Positions 1 to 6,804 of a DNA stretch of 9,915 nt are shown here, in pieces. The notes under the pieces were generated by a model. It was not told where the DNA came from. It worked only from the letters and a program-made list of their open reading frames with translations, and made no database searches. The DNA is from an uncultured Lachnospiraceae bacterium (GTDB lineage: Bacteria; Bacillota; Clostridia; Lachnospirales; Lachnospiraceae). The DNA lies in contig CAJUHG010000088.1 of NCBI GenBank assembly GCA_910586005.1, positions 1 to 9,915 of the forward strand, read 5' to 3'. How positions within the stretch are numbered: the stretch's first letter is position 1; every line of letters begins with the position of its first letter. The translations under genes and the position numbers were made by a program.

Positions 1-49
1 CACTTGGCTACGGACCAAGGTGTCGGGAGTTCGAATCTTCTCACGCACG
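1..49 (+). tRNA. tRNA-Arg(ACG), 3' part
   Basis: Visible parts are the anticodon stem (3-7 CTTGG with 15-19 CCAAG), a 7-base loop 8-14 with anticodon ACG at 10-12 preceded by T, a 5-base variable loop, and a T arm (25-29 with 37-41, two G-U pairs) with loop TTCGAAT at 30-36. The acceptor 3' strand is 42-48, with G as discriminator at 49. The acceptor 5' strand and D arm lie before the window. CCA does not follow position 49, so it would be added after transcription. The ACG anticodon would be modified to ICG and read CGN arginine codons. Confidence 0.93.
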
Positions 50-52
50 TAG

Positions 53-93
53 AAAAAACCTTGCGAATGAGAGTTCGCAAGGTTTTTGTTTTT
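53..93 (+). terminator. Rho-independent terminator after the tRNA, bidirectional
   Basis: A perfect 9-bp stem, CCTTGCGAA (59-67) with TTCGCAAGG (74-82), encloses a 6-base loop. It is followed by a T-rich run at 83-93 and preceded by six A at 53-58, which extend the stem and supply a T-run on the other strand. It ends the tRNA transcript on + and can also stop the importer operon, which runs towards it on the minus strand and ends at 177. Confidence 0.9.
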
Positions 94-94
94 A

Positions 95-135
95 TTTATG
101 ACAATAGAAAGTTCGCAAAGCGTGCTTTCTATTGT
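95..135 (-). repeat. 41-bp palindromic intergenic repeat, copy 1
   Basis: The arms ACAATAGAAAG (101-111) and CTTTCTATTGT (125-135) form an 11-bp perfect inverted repeat around a 13-base centre. Read on the minus strand, the 41 bases match 8045-8085 (+) at 37 positions, including the flanking CATAAA. There is no T-run beside it, so it is not a classic terminator. It lies between the importer operon end and the tRNA terminator. Confidence 0.75.
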
Positions 136-176
136 TTCATAGGAAAGACCATATTATTGTGAAATGTTAAAGAGTA

Positions 177-830
177 TCACTCAGAAGAATTTGTTCTAGT
201 TCCATGATTAATTTCTGGTAGTTCCACAATTCTATTACAAATTCTTTTTCCCAATGCCAAATTATGAGTAATCACCAGTAAGCCCATATCTCTCCTTTTT
301 GCTTCTTCTAAAATTACTTGCCAAATTTGTGCTTGTGTAATTACATCTAACATCGTACTAATTTCATCACAAATTAAAAATTTTGTTTGAGGACCTAATA
401 CTCTTGCAATACAAAAACGCTGTAATTCTCCTCCTGATAATTCAACGGGCCATCGCTTTAACCATTCTTTTTCTATCCCTATTTTTTGTAACAACTCTTC
501 CTCTGGTTCCCAACATTCTCTTAAAATTTTATCCATCTTCCACCGAGGATTTACTGCCTTTTCTGGATGTTGTCCAATCATTTGAACTGGGCAATATCCT
601 GTTTTGGGTAAAGATTTTCCTCTCCATAATATTTCCCCATTTTGGGGTTGCTCATACCCAGCTAAAATTTTAGCAAATGTGCTTTTTCCAAATCCTGAAG
701 GTCCCACCAATGCCACACGTTCTTTTGAAGTTACCTTAAAATTTACATTTTCTAATATCCAAGGAGACTTATTATCATAACGAAAACTTATATTTTTTGC
801 TTCTAATATAACAGTATTTTTATTCTGCAT
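177..830 (-). CDS. Short OppF/NikE-type ATPase of peptide/nickel ABC importer
   Basis: Second ATP-hydrolysing subunit of the importer, predicted to sit on the inner membrane face and pair with the longer ATPase encoded just upstream. The 217 residues show Walker A GPSGFGKST (43-51), Q-loop Gln87, ABC signature LSGGE (131-135), Walker B FLICDE (151-156) and H-loop His189. All catalytic residues are present. DEIST replaces the more usual DEPTS/DEPTT after Walker B. At 217 aa it is about 100 residues shorter than E. coli OppF/DppF, because the C-terminal oligopeptide-transporter extension is absent; NikE-type subunits are also compact. The ATG overlaps the upstream gene by 11 bp, with AAGGTG 7 bases before it, so translation is probably coupled. 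Substrate cannot be read from this subunit. Last gene of the operon. Confidence 0.92.
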   Translation of the reverse strand: MQNKNTVILEAKNISFRYDNKSPWILENVNFKVTSKERVALVGPSGFGKSTFAKILAGYEQPQNGEILWRGKSLPKTGYCPVQMIGQHPEKAVNPRWKMDKILRECWEPEEELLQKIGIEKEWLKRWPVELSGGELQRFCIARVLGPQTKFLICDEISTMLDVITQAQIWQVILEEAKRRDMGLLVITHNLALGKRICNRIVELPEINHGTRTNSSE

Positions 831-1767
831 AAATACACCTTACTTTTCCACCCCGCAGAGAACGCATTTCAATTTCTCCTTCACAAGCTTCTGTTCGATT
901 TGGACAACGTTTGGCAAACAGACATCCTTTGGGTAAATTTCCAGCATAAGGCTGTGACCCCTCAATAGACTGAAATTCCTTTTGTGGCAATGCTGCCAAA
1001 AATGCTTTACTATAAGGATGACGCAGTGATTTTCCTTCTCCCATAAAATCTTCTACAGAAGTAATCTCTAAAATAGTACCAGCATAAAAAATTGCAATTT
1101 GATCTGCCACCTGTAAAGCAAGATCTATATCATGTGTTATCAGCAATACAGCACAGCCTGAATCTGCTAATTCTCTGAAATTCTTTAACGTTTCCATCGC
1201 TAACTCTTTTTGCAAGCCTGGTGTAGGTTCATCTGCAATTATCAATTTCGCTGGTCTCATCATCGCACCAGAAATCAAGACTCTTCGTGCCATCCCACCT
1301 GATAACTGATAAGGATACAATTTTGCAACAGATTCTTCTAACTGATATCTTCTAAAAAGTTGCTTTCTTTTTTCTTGTTGTTTCCTTTTTTCACTTTTTT
1401 TGGTCACTCCTATTACTTGCTTTCCTATCTTCATCAATGGATCTAAATATTCCACAGACTGTGGAATAAAAGAAATTTCTTTTCCCCTCAAATTCTCCTT
1501 TTCTAAAGTACCCATTTCCTTCCCACAAAACTTTATAGTTCCCTCTATTTCCGCATTTTGTGGTAAAATTCCTAAAATACTATGTGCTAACAAACTTTTT
1601 CCAGAACCACTAGAACCTACTACCACTACAATTTCTCCAGAAGAAATTGTAAGAGAAAGTTTATGTATCATTTCCAATTTATGTTTTTTCATTCCTTTGT
1701 TATACATATGAAAAGAAATGGATAAATTTTCTATCTCTAAAATCGGAATTTGATTTATATCTTTCAT
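820..1767 (-). CDS. Long OppD/NikD-type ATPase with Cys-cluster C-terminus
   Basis: First ATP-hydrolysing subunit of the importer (315 aa). Motifs: Walker A GSSGSGKS (51-58), Q-loop Gln103, signature LSGGM (155-159), Walker B LIIADE (175-180), H-loop His211. The oligopeptide/dipeptide-transporter C-terminal extension starts near HPYSKAF (250-256). It carries four cysteines (282, 288, 295, 311) in the spacing C-x5-C-x6-C-x15-C, like the cluster in OppD/DppD proteins reported to bind an iron-sulfur centre; iron binding here is inference. The D-loop reads PTPGLQ, with Gln186 where most ABC ATPases have Asp. A strong AGGGGGA site overlaps the stop of the preceding permease gene, leaving a 9-bp gap, so expression is coupled. 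Partners are the two permeases and the short ATPase in this operon. Confidence 0.93.
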   Translation of the reverse strand: MKDINQIPILEIENLSISFHMYNKGMKKHKLEMIHKLSLTISSGEIVVVVGSSGSGKSLLAHSILGILPQNAEIEGTIKFCGKEMGTLEKENLRGKEISFIPQSVEYLDPLMKIGKQVIGVTKKSEKRKQQEKRKQLFRRYQLEESVAKLYPYQLSGGMARRVLISGAMMRPAKLIIADEPTPGLQKELAMETLKNFRELADSGCAVLLITHDIDLALQVADQIAIFYAGTILEITSVEDFMGEGKSLRHPYSKAFLAALPQKEFQSIEGSQPYAGNLPKGCLFAKRCPNRTEACEGEIEMRSLRGGKVRCIYAE

Positions 1768-1776
1768 CAGTTCCCC

Positions 1777-2658
1777 CTATTCATTTCCACTATTTGGATT
1801 TAAAAGTCGTTTTAAATTTTCACCTACCAAGTCAAATAACAAAACTGCTAACAATAGCATAATTCCAGGAAATACTGCCATCCACCATTTTCCAGAAGCA
1901 ATGTGTTTCATAGATTCTGATAAAATAACACCAATTGCTGGAACTTCTGCTGAAAATCCAAATCCCAAAAAAGTAATAGCAGCTTCATGCATAATAGCAT
2001 GTGGAAACAATAATACCACACCAACTAAAAATACTGGCAATACTTGTGGAAACATATGACTCTTTGCCACTTGAAATTTTGTTTTTCCCATACGATAAGA
2101 AGCCTGTACATATTGTGAGGAACGTATTTGAAGCACCTCTGCCCGCACTAATCTAGTCAGTTCTGGCCAATGTGTCAAAGCTACTGCAATCATTACCCCT
2201 TTTCCTCCTCTACCAAACATAAAAGAAATCAAAATTAACAAGATTATATGGGGAATTCCCATACAAAGATCCACACACCAGTTGACTAATCCATCTATAG
2301 GGCCCCCTTTCATAGCAGCAACCACACCAAATATCAGAGCTACCAGAGAACTGACAATAGATGCTAAAATACCAATCACAATACTGTTAGACAATACCTT
2401 TACACTCCGAAAAAACATATCTCTCCCCATATAATCTGTTCCAAAAGGATGCTTCAAACAAGGCGGGATAAATTTTGCATTGTAATTCACACCATAGCTC
2501 TCAGGTCTCAGTAATAATCCAACAAGTAACATAGTAATTAAATACAGCAGTGCAATTCCAATAGAAAGAAATGTTTTTCTCCTTCGATTCCAGAAAATAT
2601 CTATTGGTTGATCTTCTGTTTCTTTTTGATTCCAGAAAATATTGGTTGGTTGATTCAT
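1777..2658 (-). CDS. OppC/DppC/NikC-type permease
   Basis: Inner-membrane channel subunit (293 aa). After an N-terminal hydrophobic segment (about 32-51) comes the motif FGTDYMGRD (72-80), typical of the DppC/NikC/OppC side. A binding-protein-dependent transport domain of about five helices follows. The cytoplasmic coupling loop (about 183-206) carries the EAA-like pattern YVQASYRMG...HMFPQV that contacts the ATPases. The first 30 residues contain two 14-residue copies built on QPxxIFWN, matching a DNA duplication at 2586-2642. This is unusual, and the extra copy may be dispensable. The ATG has GAGAGGA about 8 bases upstream. An 87-bp gap separates it from the upstream permease gene, with no clear terminator or promoter in the gap. 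Confidence 0.92.
   Translation of the reverse strand: MNQPTNIFWNQKETEDQPIDIFWNRRRKTFLSIGIALLYLITMLLVGLLLRPESYGVNYNAKFIPPCLKHPFGTDYMGRDMFFRSVKVLSNSIVIGILASIVSSLVALIFGVVAAMKGGPIDGLVNWCVDLCMGIPHIILLILISFMFGRGGKGVMIAVALTHWPELTRLVRAEVLQIRSSQYVQASYRMGKTKFQVAKSHMFPQVLPVFLVGVVLLFPHAIMHEAAITFLGFGFSAEVPAIGVILSESMKHIASGKWWMAVFPGIMLLLAVLLFDLVGENLKRLLNPNSGNE
2586..2642. repeat. In-frame direct repeat in permease 5' end
   Basis: The 15-mer GATTCCAGAAAATAT occurs at 2586-2600 and again at 2628-2642, followed in both copies by ATTGGTTG-like sequence. The offset is 42 bp, exactly 14 codons, so the reading frame is kept and the protein N-terminus carries two QPxxIFWN blocks. Confidence 0.85.
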
Positions 2659-2745
2659 AAAATTTTCCTCTCAAACTTAAGAATACCTTTGGGTTCTTGC
2701 AGTGGAGTACACACCATATAACAATTTCATCTTAGGATATAAAAA

Positions 2746-3720
2746 TTATCTTCCATCCGATGAATATACTATCTTAGTATCCACAAAACCATACAATATA
2801 TCTGCCATTAAATTTCCGGTAAATACAAATATTGCACTAAAAATAGCAATCCCTAATAACAATGGCAAATCTCCGCCAAGACCTGCTGCTGTCACAGCAC
2901 TTCCAATTCCTGGATAAGAAAATACAGATTCTGCTAATGCCATCCCCCCAAATAATTCACTAAAAGATGCAAACTGCACTGTAATTGCTGGAATTGCAAT
3001 ATTTTTGATTGCATGTCGCTTTACAATCTGCCATGTGTTTTCTCCTCTTGCTCTTGCATATAAAACAAATTCACTATCTAAAATTTCCAATAATTTCTGT
3101 CTAGTATATAATGTGATTTTCCCTATTCCTAACATACTTAATGTAATGGAAGGCAAAACCAAATGATGGATTCGCTCTAATAAAGTGACTTCAGAAGCAA
3201 GTTTTCCCATAGGTGCTGCAAGACCAATTGGAAACCATCCTAAATTCACTGCAAAAATACTGAGCATTAATAAACCAACCCAAAAAGTTGGGGAAGATTG
3301 AAAAATAAGACAAATAAATTTTATGATTTTATCCCATAAATGATCTTTCCAAAGTGCTGCTACAATTCCTAAAATAAACCCCAAAATTCCAGAACATATC
3401 CATGCAATCAACATTAGAACCAAAGAATATTGAAAGCGCTCTTTTATCACAGTTAAAACTGGTTGTTTATATACAATAGAATTTCCCATATCTCCTTGAA
3501 ATATATTTCTAGCCCATATTAAAAACCGTTTCACTGGTGGGTCCTTCAATCCCCAATATGTTTCAATTTCTTCTTTTGCTTCTTCTGAAATCGTAGAATT
3601 TGTTCCTATATAAGCAATCAAAGGGTCTATGGGTGCTTTTGTTATCATTATGAATGAGATAATACTGATAGCAATCAATAATGTTATCATTCGCAAAACT
3701 GTCAGAAAAAATCTCTTCAT
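2746..3720 (-). CDS. OppB/DppB/NikB-type permease
   Basis: The first of the two membrane subunits (324 aa), expected to form the transport channel with the OppC-type partner encoded downstream. It has an N-terminal membrane helix (about 8-27) and a periplasmic-side region with the family pattern YWGLKDPPVKRF (55-66) and FQGDMGNS (74-81). A five-helix permease domain follows from about 97. The EAA coupling loop YARARGENTWQIVKRHAIKN lies at 221-240, and the C-terminal VFSYPGIGSA (267-276) is the usual family signature. Length is normal for OppB/NikB. An AAGGAAAGGA site lies 8 bases before the ATG. It starts 55 bp after the binding-protein gene and is almost certainly cotranscribed with it. Substrate specificity is not readable from the permease. 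Confidence 0.93.
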   Translation of the reverse strand: MKRFFLTVLRMITLLIAISIISFIMITKAPIDPLIAYIGTNSTISEEAKEEIETYWGLKDPPVKRFLIWARNIFQGDMGNSIVYKQPVLTVIKERFQYSLVLMLIAWICSGILGFILGIVAALWKDHLWDKIIKFICLIFQSSPTFWVGLLMLSIFAVNLGWFPIGLAAPMGKLASEVTLLERIHHLVLPSITLSMLGIGKITLYTRQKLLEILDSEFVLYARARGENTWQIVKRHAIKNIAIPAITVQFASFSELFGGMALAESVFSYPGIGSAVTAAGLGGDLPLLLGIAIFSAIFVFTGNLMADILYGFVDTKIVYSSDGR

Positions 3721-3775
3721 ACTAACTATCCTTTCCTTAATACATTATATATAAAATCATAAATTATTTACATTC

Positions 3776-5395
3776 TTATTGCCTAATTTTCCAATCCTTC
3801 ATATTGCAAATAATTGGAATTCCATGTCCATGTGGATGAGGAATTTGAGTATCTACAGAAATATCTAACCTATCACTTACAAAATAACAATGTTCAATAT
3901 TAACAAGATACAAATAAGGATAATCTTCTGCATATGCCACTTGTGCTTCTTTCCAAGCTGCCACTGCATCTTTCTGATTGTTGGCTGATATTGCCTTTGC
4001 AATCAAGTTATCTACTCTTTCATTTTCATATCCATTGGTATTGCTATACGCCTGTATCATAAAATGCTCTGATTGGAATAGACTATCAATTACCATAGGA
4101 CTATATTGCCCATAGCCCCATACAACGCCTTCACAATATGCTTCTTTTGTAATTTCATCCCAAGTTGTCTGTTTTACCTCGATAGAAATTCCCAAAGGTC
4201 TTACATTTTCTGCAACTGCCACTGCTAACAAATAACGGTCTTGTTCATCTGAAGGTGTATACACCTTAAAAGCACATAGTACTCCATCTTTTTCGCGAAT
4301 GCCATCTCCATCTTTATCTGTCCATCCTGCCTCTTCTAACAATTTTTTTGCTTCTTCCACTTGAGAATCTTGATATTCTATTGTATTCCCCCAGATTAAA
4401 TGATCTGTCCATCCTTCTGCTGGTTTTCCTACTCCATCAAAGGCATGATTAATTACTTCCTGACGATTAATGCCAATTGCTAATGCTTTGCGCACAGCTA
4501 TATCAGAAGTCACTATATTTCCAACTTCCTCTGATTCTCCTTTGGCATTGGTAATAATTTCTGGTTTTCTACAAGGGAGACTAATATTTCTCACATCCAT
4601 TGTTTCCAGTTTTTCCACATGCATTCCATTGACAACCTCAGACGCATAAGAAGGCTGTATCATTACAATATCCAATTGCCCAGACTGTGCATTAGAAAAA
4701 GCCGCTTCATTATCCATATCTACAAATGTAACACGCTTAATTTCAGGTGCACCCTCAAAATAATTTTCATTTGCTTCCACAATTAACTGTTGTTCTGTAT
4801 CATACTGAACCACTTTCCAAGGTCCAGTTCCCACAGGTCTCTGGTCATAATCCTTACTATGATATCCATCACTTGGTACAATTCCAAGCTGTGCTGTAGT
4901 ATCCAAAAAGGGAGAAAAAGGTTCTGTTAAAGTAAATTGCACAGTATGTTGGTCAAGTGCCTCTACTTTTTTTAATTTAGAGAGATCTATATTTTCATTC
5001 TGTCCTTGATTTGCCATTACTGTTTCATAAGTAAATACTACATCTTCTGCTGTAAATTCTGTTCCATCCTGAAACTGTATTCCTTTTTTTAATTGATAGA
5101 TATATACCAAAGCATCTTCTGAAATTTCCCAACTTTCTGCTAAATCTCCTTCATATTCAGACTTAGCATTTACTCGTATTAATGCATTGTTAATAAAATC
5201 ATATCCATAAGAAAATGCACCTTTTACTGGATCTAAAGACCTCTCCCAAAACCCATGTCCTACATAGCAAACAATACCATTAGAATTTCTAGAAGAATCT
5301 TTTTTTATCTTTTTCTGTTCCTTGCCACAAGCAACAAGTAATACACTTACAGTAAAAATAATACAACTTATAATCAGTATCCTTTTCTTTCTCAT
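3776..5395 (-). CDS. Lipoprotein solute-binding protein, OppA/NikA family (SBP_bac_5)
   Basis: Extracellular receptor of the importer (539 aa). A basic N-terminus and hydrophobic segment end in the lipobox LVAC with Cys23, predicting signal peptidase II cleavage and lipid anchoring. A charged linker follows. The family-5 fold is recognised by LDPVKG (54-59), DLAESWEIS, FQDGTEFTAEDVVFTYE, PVGTGPWKV and VRKALAIGINRQEVI. The C-terminus carries closely spaced histidines 520, 522 and 524 (HPHGHG), which could bind metal. Together with the short second ATPase, this makes a nickel or metal-chelate substrate possible, but peptides or opines cannot be excluded. It is the first gene of the importer set. 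AAAGGAAA about 10 bases upstream serves as ribosome site, and ATG 5395-5393 fits the signal peptide. The leader contains the omega-RNA-like element at 5433-5611. Confidence 0.93.
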   Translation of the reverse strand: MRKKRILIISCIIFTVSVLLVACGKEQKKIKKDSSRNSNGIVCYVGHGFWERSLDPVKGAFSYGYDFINNALIRVNAKSEYEGDLAESWEISEDALVYIYQLKKGIQFQDGTEFTAEDVVFTYETVMANQGQNENIDLSKLKKVEALDQHTVQFTLTEPFSPFLDTTAQLGIVPSDGYHSKDYDQRPVGTGPWKVVQYDTEQQLIVEANENYFEGAPEIKRVTFVDMDNEAAFSNAQSGQLDIVMIQPSYASEVVNGMHVEKLETMDVRNISLPCRKPEIITNAKGESEEVGNIVTSDIAVRKALAIGINRQEVINHAFDGVGKPAEGWTDHLIWGNTIEYQDSQVEEAKKLLEEAGWTDKDGDGIREKDGVLCAFKVYTPSDEQDRYLLAVAVAENVRPLGISIEVKQTTWDEITKEAYCEGVVWGYGQYSPMVIDSLFQSEHFMIQAYSNTNGYENERVDNLIAKAISANNQKDAVAAWKEAQVAYAEDYPYLYLVNIEHCYFVSDRLDISVDTQIPHPHGHGIPIICNMKDWKIRQ

Positions 5396-5432
5396 GATAA
5401 ATATTTCCTTTTCTCTCTAAGCACATACTATC

Positions 5433-5545
5433 GTCAACTACTCACAACCGAAAGGTCATGGGTTTGTAACTGCTAGTCGTGGTAACGACTGACACCTCCG
5501 ACCTTTTACCTCCGATAGGTATTGCTACCTAAAGTGGCGTTACAT
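5433..5545 (-). ncRNA. Omega-RNA-like structured RNA upstream of importer operon
   Basis: Read as minus-strand RNA the block folds well. A 6-bp hairpin lies at 5516-5531 (TAGGTA/TACCTA, 4-base loop) and another at 5475-5490 (AGTCGT/ACGACT, 4-base loop). A 5-bp long-range stem, 5466-5470 with 5539-5543, closes the domain. A 7-bp terminal hairpin, CATGACC-TTTC-GGTTGTG (5443-5460), contains two G-U pairs that would be A-C mismatches on the + strand, and is topped up by AAC/GTT outside. That strand bias says the RNA is transcribed towards the binding-protein gene. TnpB guide RNAs have this arrangement, with the guide taken from sequence just 3' of the element. No homology search was possible. An unnamed riboswitch is the competing reading. 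Confidence 0.45.
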
Positions 5546-5580
5546 CATAGGGTGGCTGACAACTTTTAAGAAGCATATTT

Positions 5581-5611
5581 AGCATACTGCTTTCCGCAAC
5601 GTCAATGTCAA
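5581..5611 (-). promoter_or_regulatory. Weak promoter-like pair before importer operon
   Basis: TTGACA (5606-5611) and TATGCT (5581-5586) are separated by 19 bp, longer than the usual 17. The pair overlaps the left-end hairpin of the remnant element. It is the best minus-strand promoter candidate seen in the gap before the binding-protein gene, and the long spacer would suit a MerR-type activator. No terminator follows the oxidoreductase gene, so read-through transcription is the alternative. Confidence 0.25.
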
Positions 5612-5628
5612 GAGATTTTTTATAAAAA

Positions 5629-6579
5629 TTAATTCCACTGACTTCTAATTTCATCCATCAGTCTCATTACACGTAAAATTTCACTATGAGGCATTTCCTC
5701 ACATTCCACTTTTCCCTCTTCAATCGCCCGAATACAAGAAAGAACTTCATATTCATAACCTGTAATTTGTTCTGGTACTTTATAACAAGCAGTCATCTCT
5801 CGATTTAAATTAAAAACACGAATTTCTTCACAATTATTGATATTTTGTACTTCCAAATAACCTTTATCACCACTGATTACTCCCTGGCGATCCGTCTGAG
5901 CTAACATATCGCTGTGTAACACTGCCATTTTCTGGTCAGCAAAAGTAAGTGTAATACTGTTCATCCAGTCTACACCTCTAGGTGACATAATTGCAGTAGA
6001 ATGTACCTGTTTTACTTCTCCAGAAAAAGCCATAAGTGCAAAATTAATGGGATAGACACCTAAATCTAATAATGCGCCACCTGCTAATTCAGGGCTTTGC
6101 ATACGTTCTACATGAGAAAGAATATAACCTAAATTTGCAGTTAAAGAGGTAACCTTTCCTATTACTTGACTTTCTAATAAATCATCAATAATCTTCCTAC
6201 TTGGCATATATCTTGTCCAAATTGCTTCTGCCAATAAAAGTCCTTTTTTCTTAGATAATTCCACCAATTCTTCTGCTTGTTCCGCATTTACTGTAAATGC
6301 TTTTTCCACTAGAACATGTTTCCCATGTTCTAAACAAAGTTTCGCATGTTCATAGTGATGAGAATGTGGAGAAGCAATATACACAAGTTCTACATTAGGG
6401 TCTTCTGCCATTTCTTGATAGGAACCATAAGCTTTTTCAAAGCCCCACTGATTCGCAAATTCTTTTGCTCTTCCATAATCTCTAGAAGCCACTGCATAAC
6501 ATTCTATTTTTTCAATTTGTGATACCGTTTTTGCCATACTATGAGCAATATGCCCTGGTGCTAAAATTGCAAATTTCAT
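5629..6579 (-). CDS. Gfo/Idh/MocA-family NAD(P)-dependent oxidoreductase
   Basis: Predicted cytoplasmic dehydrogenase acting on a sugar, polyol or dihydrodiol-type substrate; the exact substrate cannot be read. An open frame extends 30 codons further upstream, but the start is placed at 6579. There the protein begins MKFAILAPGHIA, a direct Rossmann opening, and TGGAGG sits 5 bases before the ATG. The result is 316 aa, close to the family norm. Residues 1-120 form the nucleotide-binding domain, with VYIASPHSHHYEHA (66-79) and VEKAFTVN (91-98), where EKP is the commoner form. The C-terminal domain contains GGALLDLGVYPINF (167-180), the substrate-domain signature also seen in dihydrodiol-dehydrogenase-like members. 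It lies 233 bp upstream of the binding-protein gene on the same strand, without an obvious terminator between them. A functional link to the importer is possible but unproven. Confidence 0.92.
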   Translation of the reverse strand: MKFAILAPGHIAHSMAKTVSQIEKIECYAVASRDYGRAKEFANQWGFEKAYGSYQEMAEDPNVELVYIASPHSHHYEHAKLCLEHGKHVLVEKAFTVNAEQAEELVELSKKKGLLLAEAIWTRYMPSRKIIDDLLESQVIGKVTSLTANLGYILSHVERMQSPELAGGALLDLGVYPINFALMAFSGEVKQVHSTAIMSPRGVDWMNSITLTFADQKMAVLHSDMLAQTDRQGVISGDKGYLEVQNINNCEEIRVFNLNREMTACYKVPEQITGYEYEVLSCIRAIEEGKVECEEMPHSEILRVMRLMDEIRSQWN

Positions 6580-6583
6580 AATA

Positions 6584-6590
6584 TCCTCCA
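6584..6590 (-). promoter_or_regulatory. Ribosome binding site that fixes the oxidoreductase start
   Basis: TGGAGGA on the minus strand lies 4-5 bases before the ATG at 6579. No comparable site precedes the upstream in-frame ATG at 6669, which is also where the predicted -35 box lies. Confidence 0.85.
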
Positions 6591-6640
6591 TTCCATATAA
6601 GATTACCATCGAGTAACTTAGACCCAAAATATTCAATAAA

Positions 6641-6669
6641 ATCTTATCATATCTTACTATTTTTATCAA
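6641..6669 (-). promoter_or_regulatory. Predicted sigma-A-type promoter of the oxidoreductase gene
   Basis: TTGATA (6664-6669) and TAAGAT (6641-6646) are separated by 17 bp on the minus strand. This would give a leader of about 55-60 bases before the ATG at 6579. It also rules out the longer open frame as coding. Confidence 0.5.
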
Positions 6670-6747
6670 TATAAAGCCATATTCTATCTACTGACAAAGA
6701 CGTCTTGAATATTGCTTTTTCTTTTTCTGCATGATATACTAATTTTT

Positions 6748-6804
6748 GTTCTAAATAGAAATATCTTAAACAGAGATTTCTATTTAGAACATTTCTATAT
6801 AGAA
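6748..6804. repeat. Long inverted repeat plus TTCTA-rich palindromes
   Basis: GTTCTAAATAGAAAT (6748-6762) and ATTTCTATTTAGAAC (6776-6790) form a perfect 15-bp stem. Three more pairs form inside after one mismatch. Three 12-mers of the form TTCTAwwTAGAA occur at 6749-6760, 6778-6789 and 6793-6804, the last a perfect palindrome. They lie 80-135 bp upstream of the oxidoreductase promoter. They could be operators or a decayed element end; no regulator family is identified. Confidence 0.6.

Larger units (their letters stand above)
5433..5611 (-). mobile_element. Probable tnpB-less IS200/IS605 remnant (PATE-like)
   Basis: This is a compact structured block of about 175 bp in an otherwise AT-rich gap. 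On the minus strand it opens with TTGAC (5607-5611, repeated at 5601-5605). A bulged hairpin follows about 14 bases in: AAGCATAT (5571-5578) pairs with ATA (5584-5586) plus TGCTT (5588-5592), with one unpaired base at 5587. This is the form of an IS200/IS605 left-end imperfect palindrome. At the other end a hairpin (5443-5460) is followed by 10 bases ending in TTGAC (5433-5437). The interior has the frame ATLGSNTYRR-stop, like a residual transposase-gene tail. No tnpA or tnpB is present. The two end hairpins differ in sequence, which weakens the case. A cis-regulatory leader for the importer is the alternative. Confidence 0.5.

Noticed and set aside
383..673. 96-codon + strand open frame
   Set aside because: Lies wholly antisense to the short ATPase gene, whose Walker and signature motifs are intact; no ribosome site or family match.
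1400..1711. 103-codon + strand open frame
   Set aside because: Antisense shadow of the long ATPase gene.
2702..2917. 71-codon + strand open frame
   Set aside because: Mostly antisense to the OppB-type permease; composition is a shadow of its hydrophobic codons.
5433..5611. Known riboswitch (cobalamin, glycine, T-box, lysine)
   Set aside because: GCCACT-, ACCGAAAGG- and GGGTGG-like words occur, but not in the order, strand or context of these families.
6580..6669. 30-codon N-terminal extension of the oxidoreductase
   Set aside because: The Rossmann fold begins at MKFAIL, a strong ribosome site precedes that ATG, and the extension overlaps the predicted promoter.
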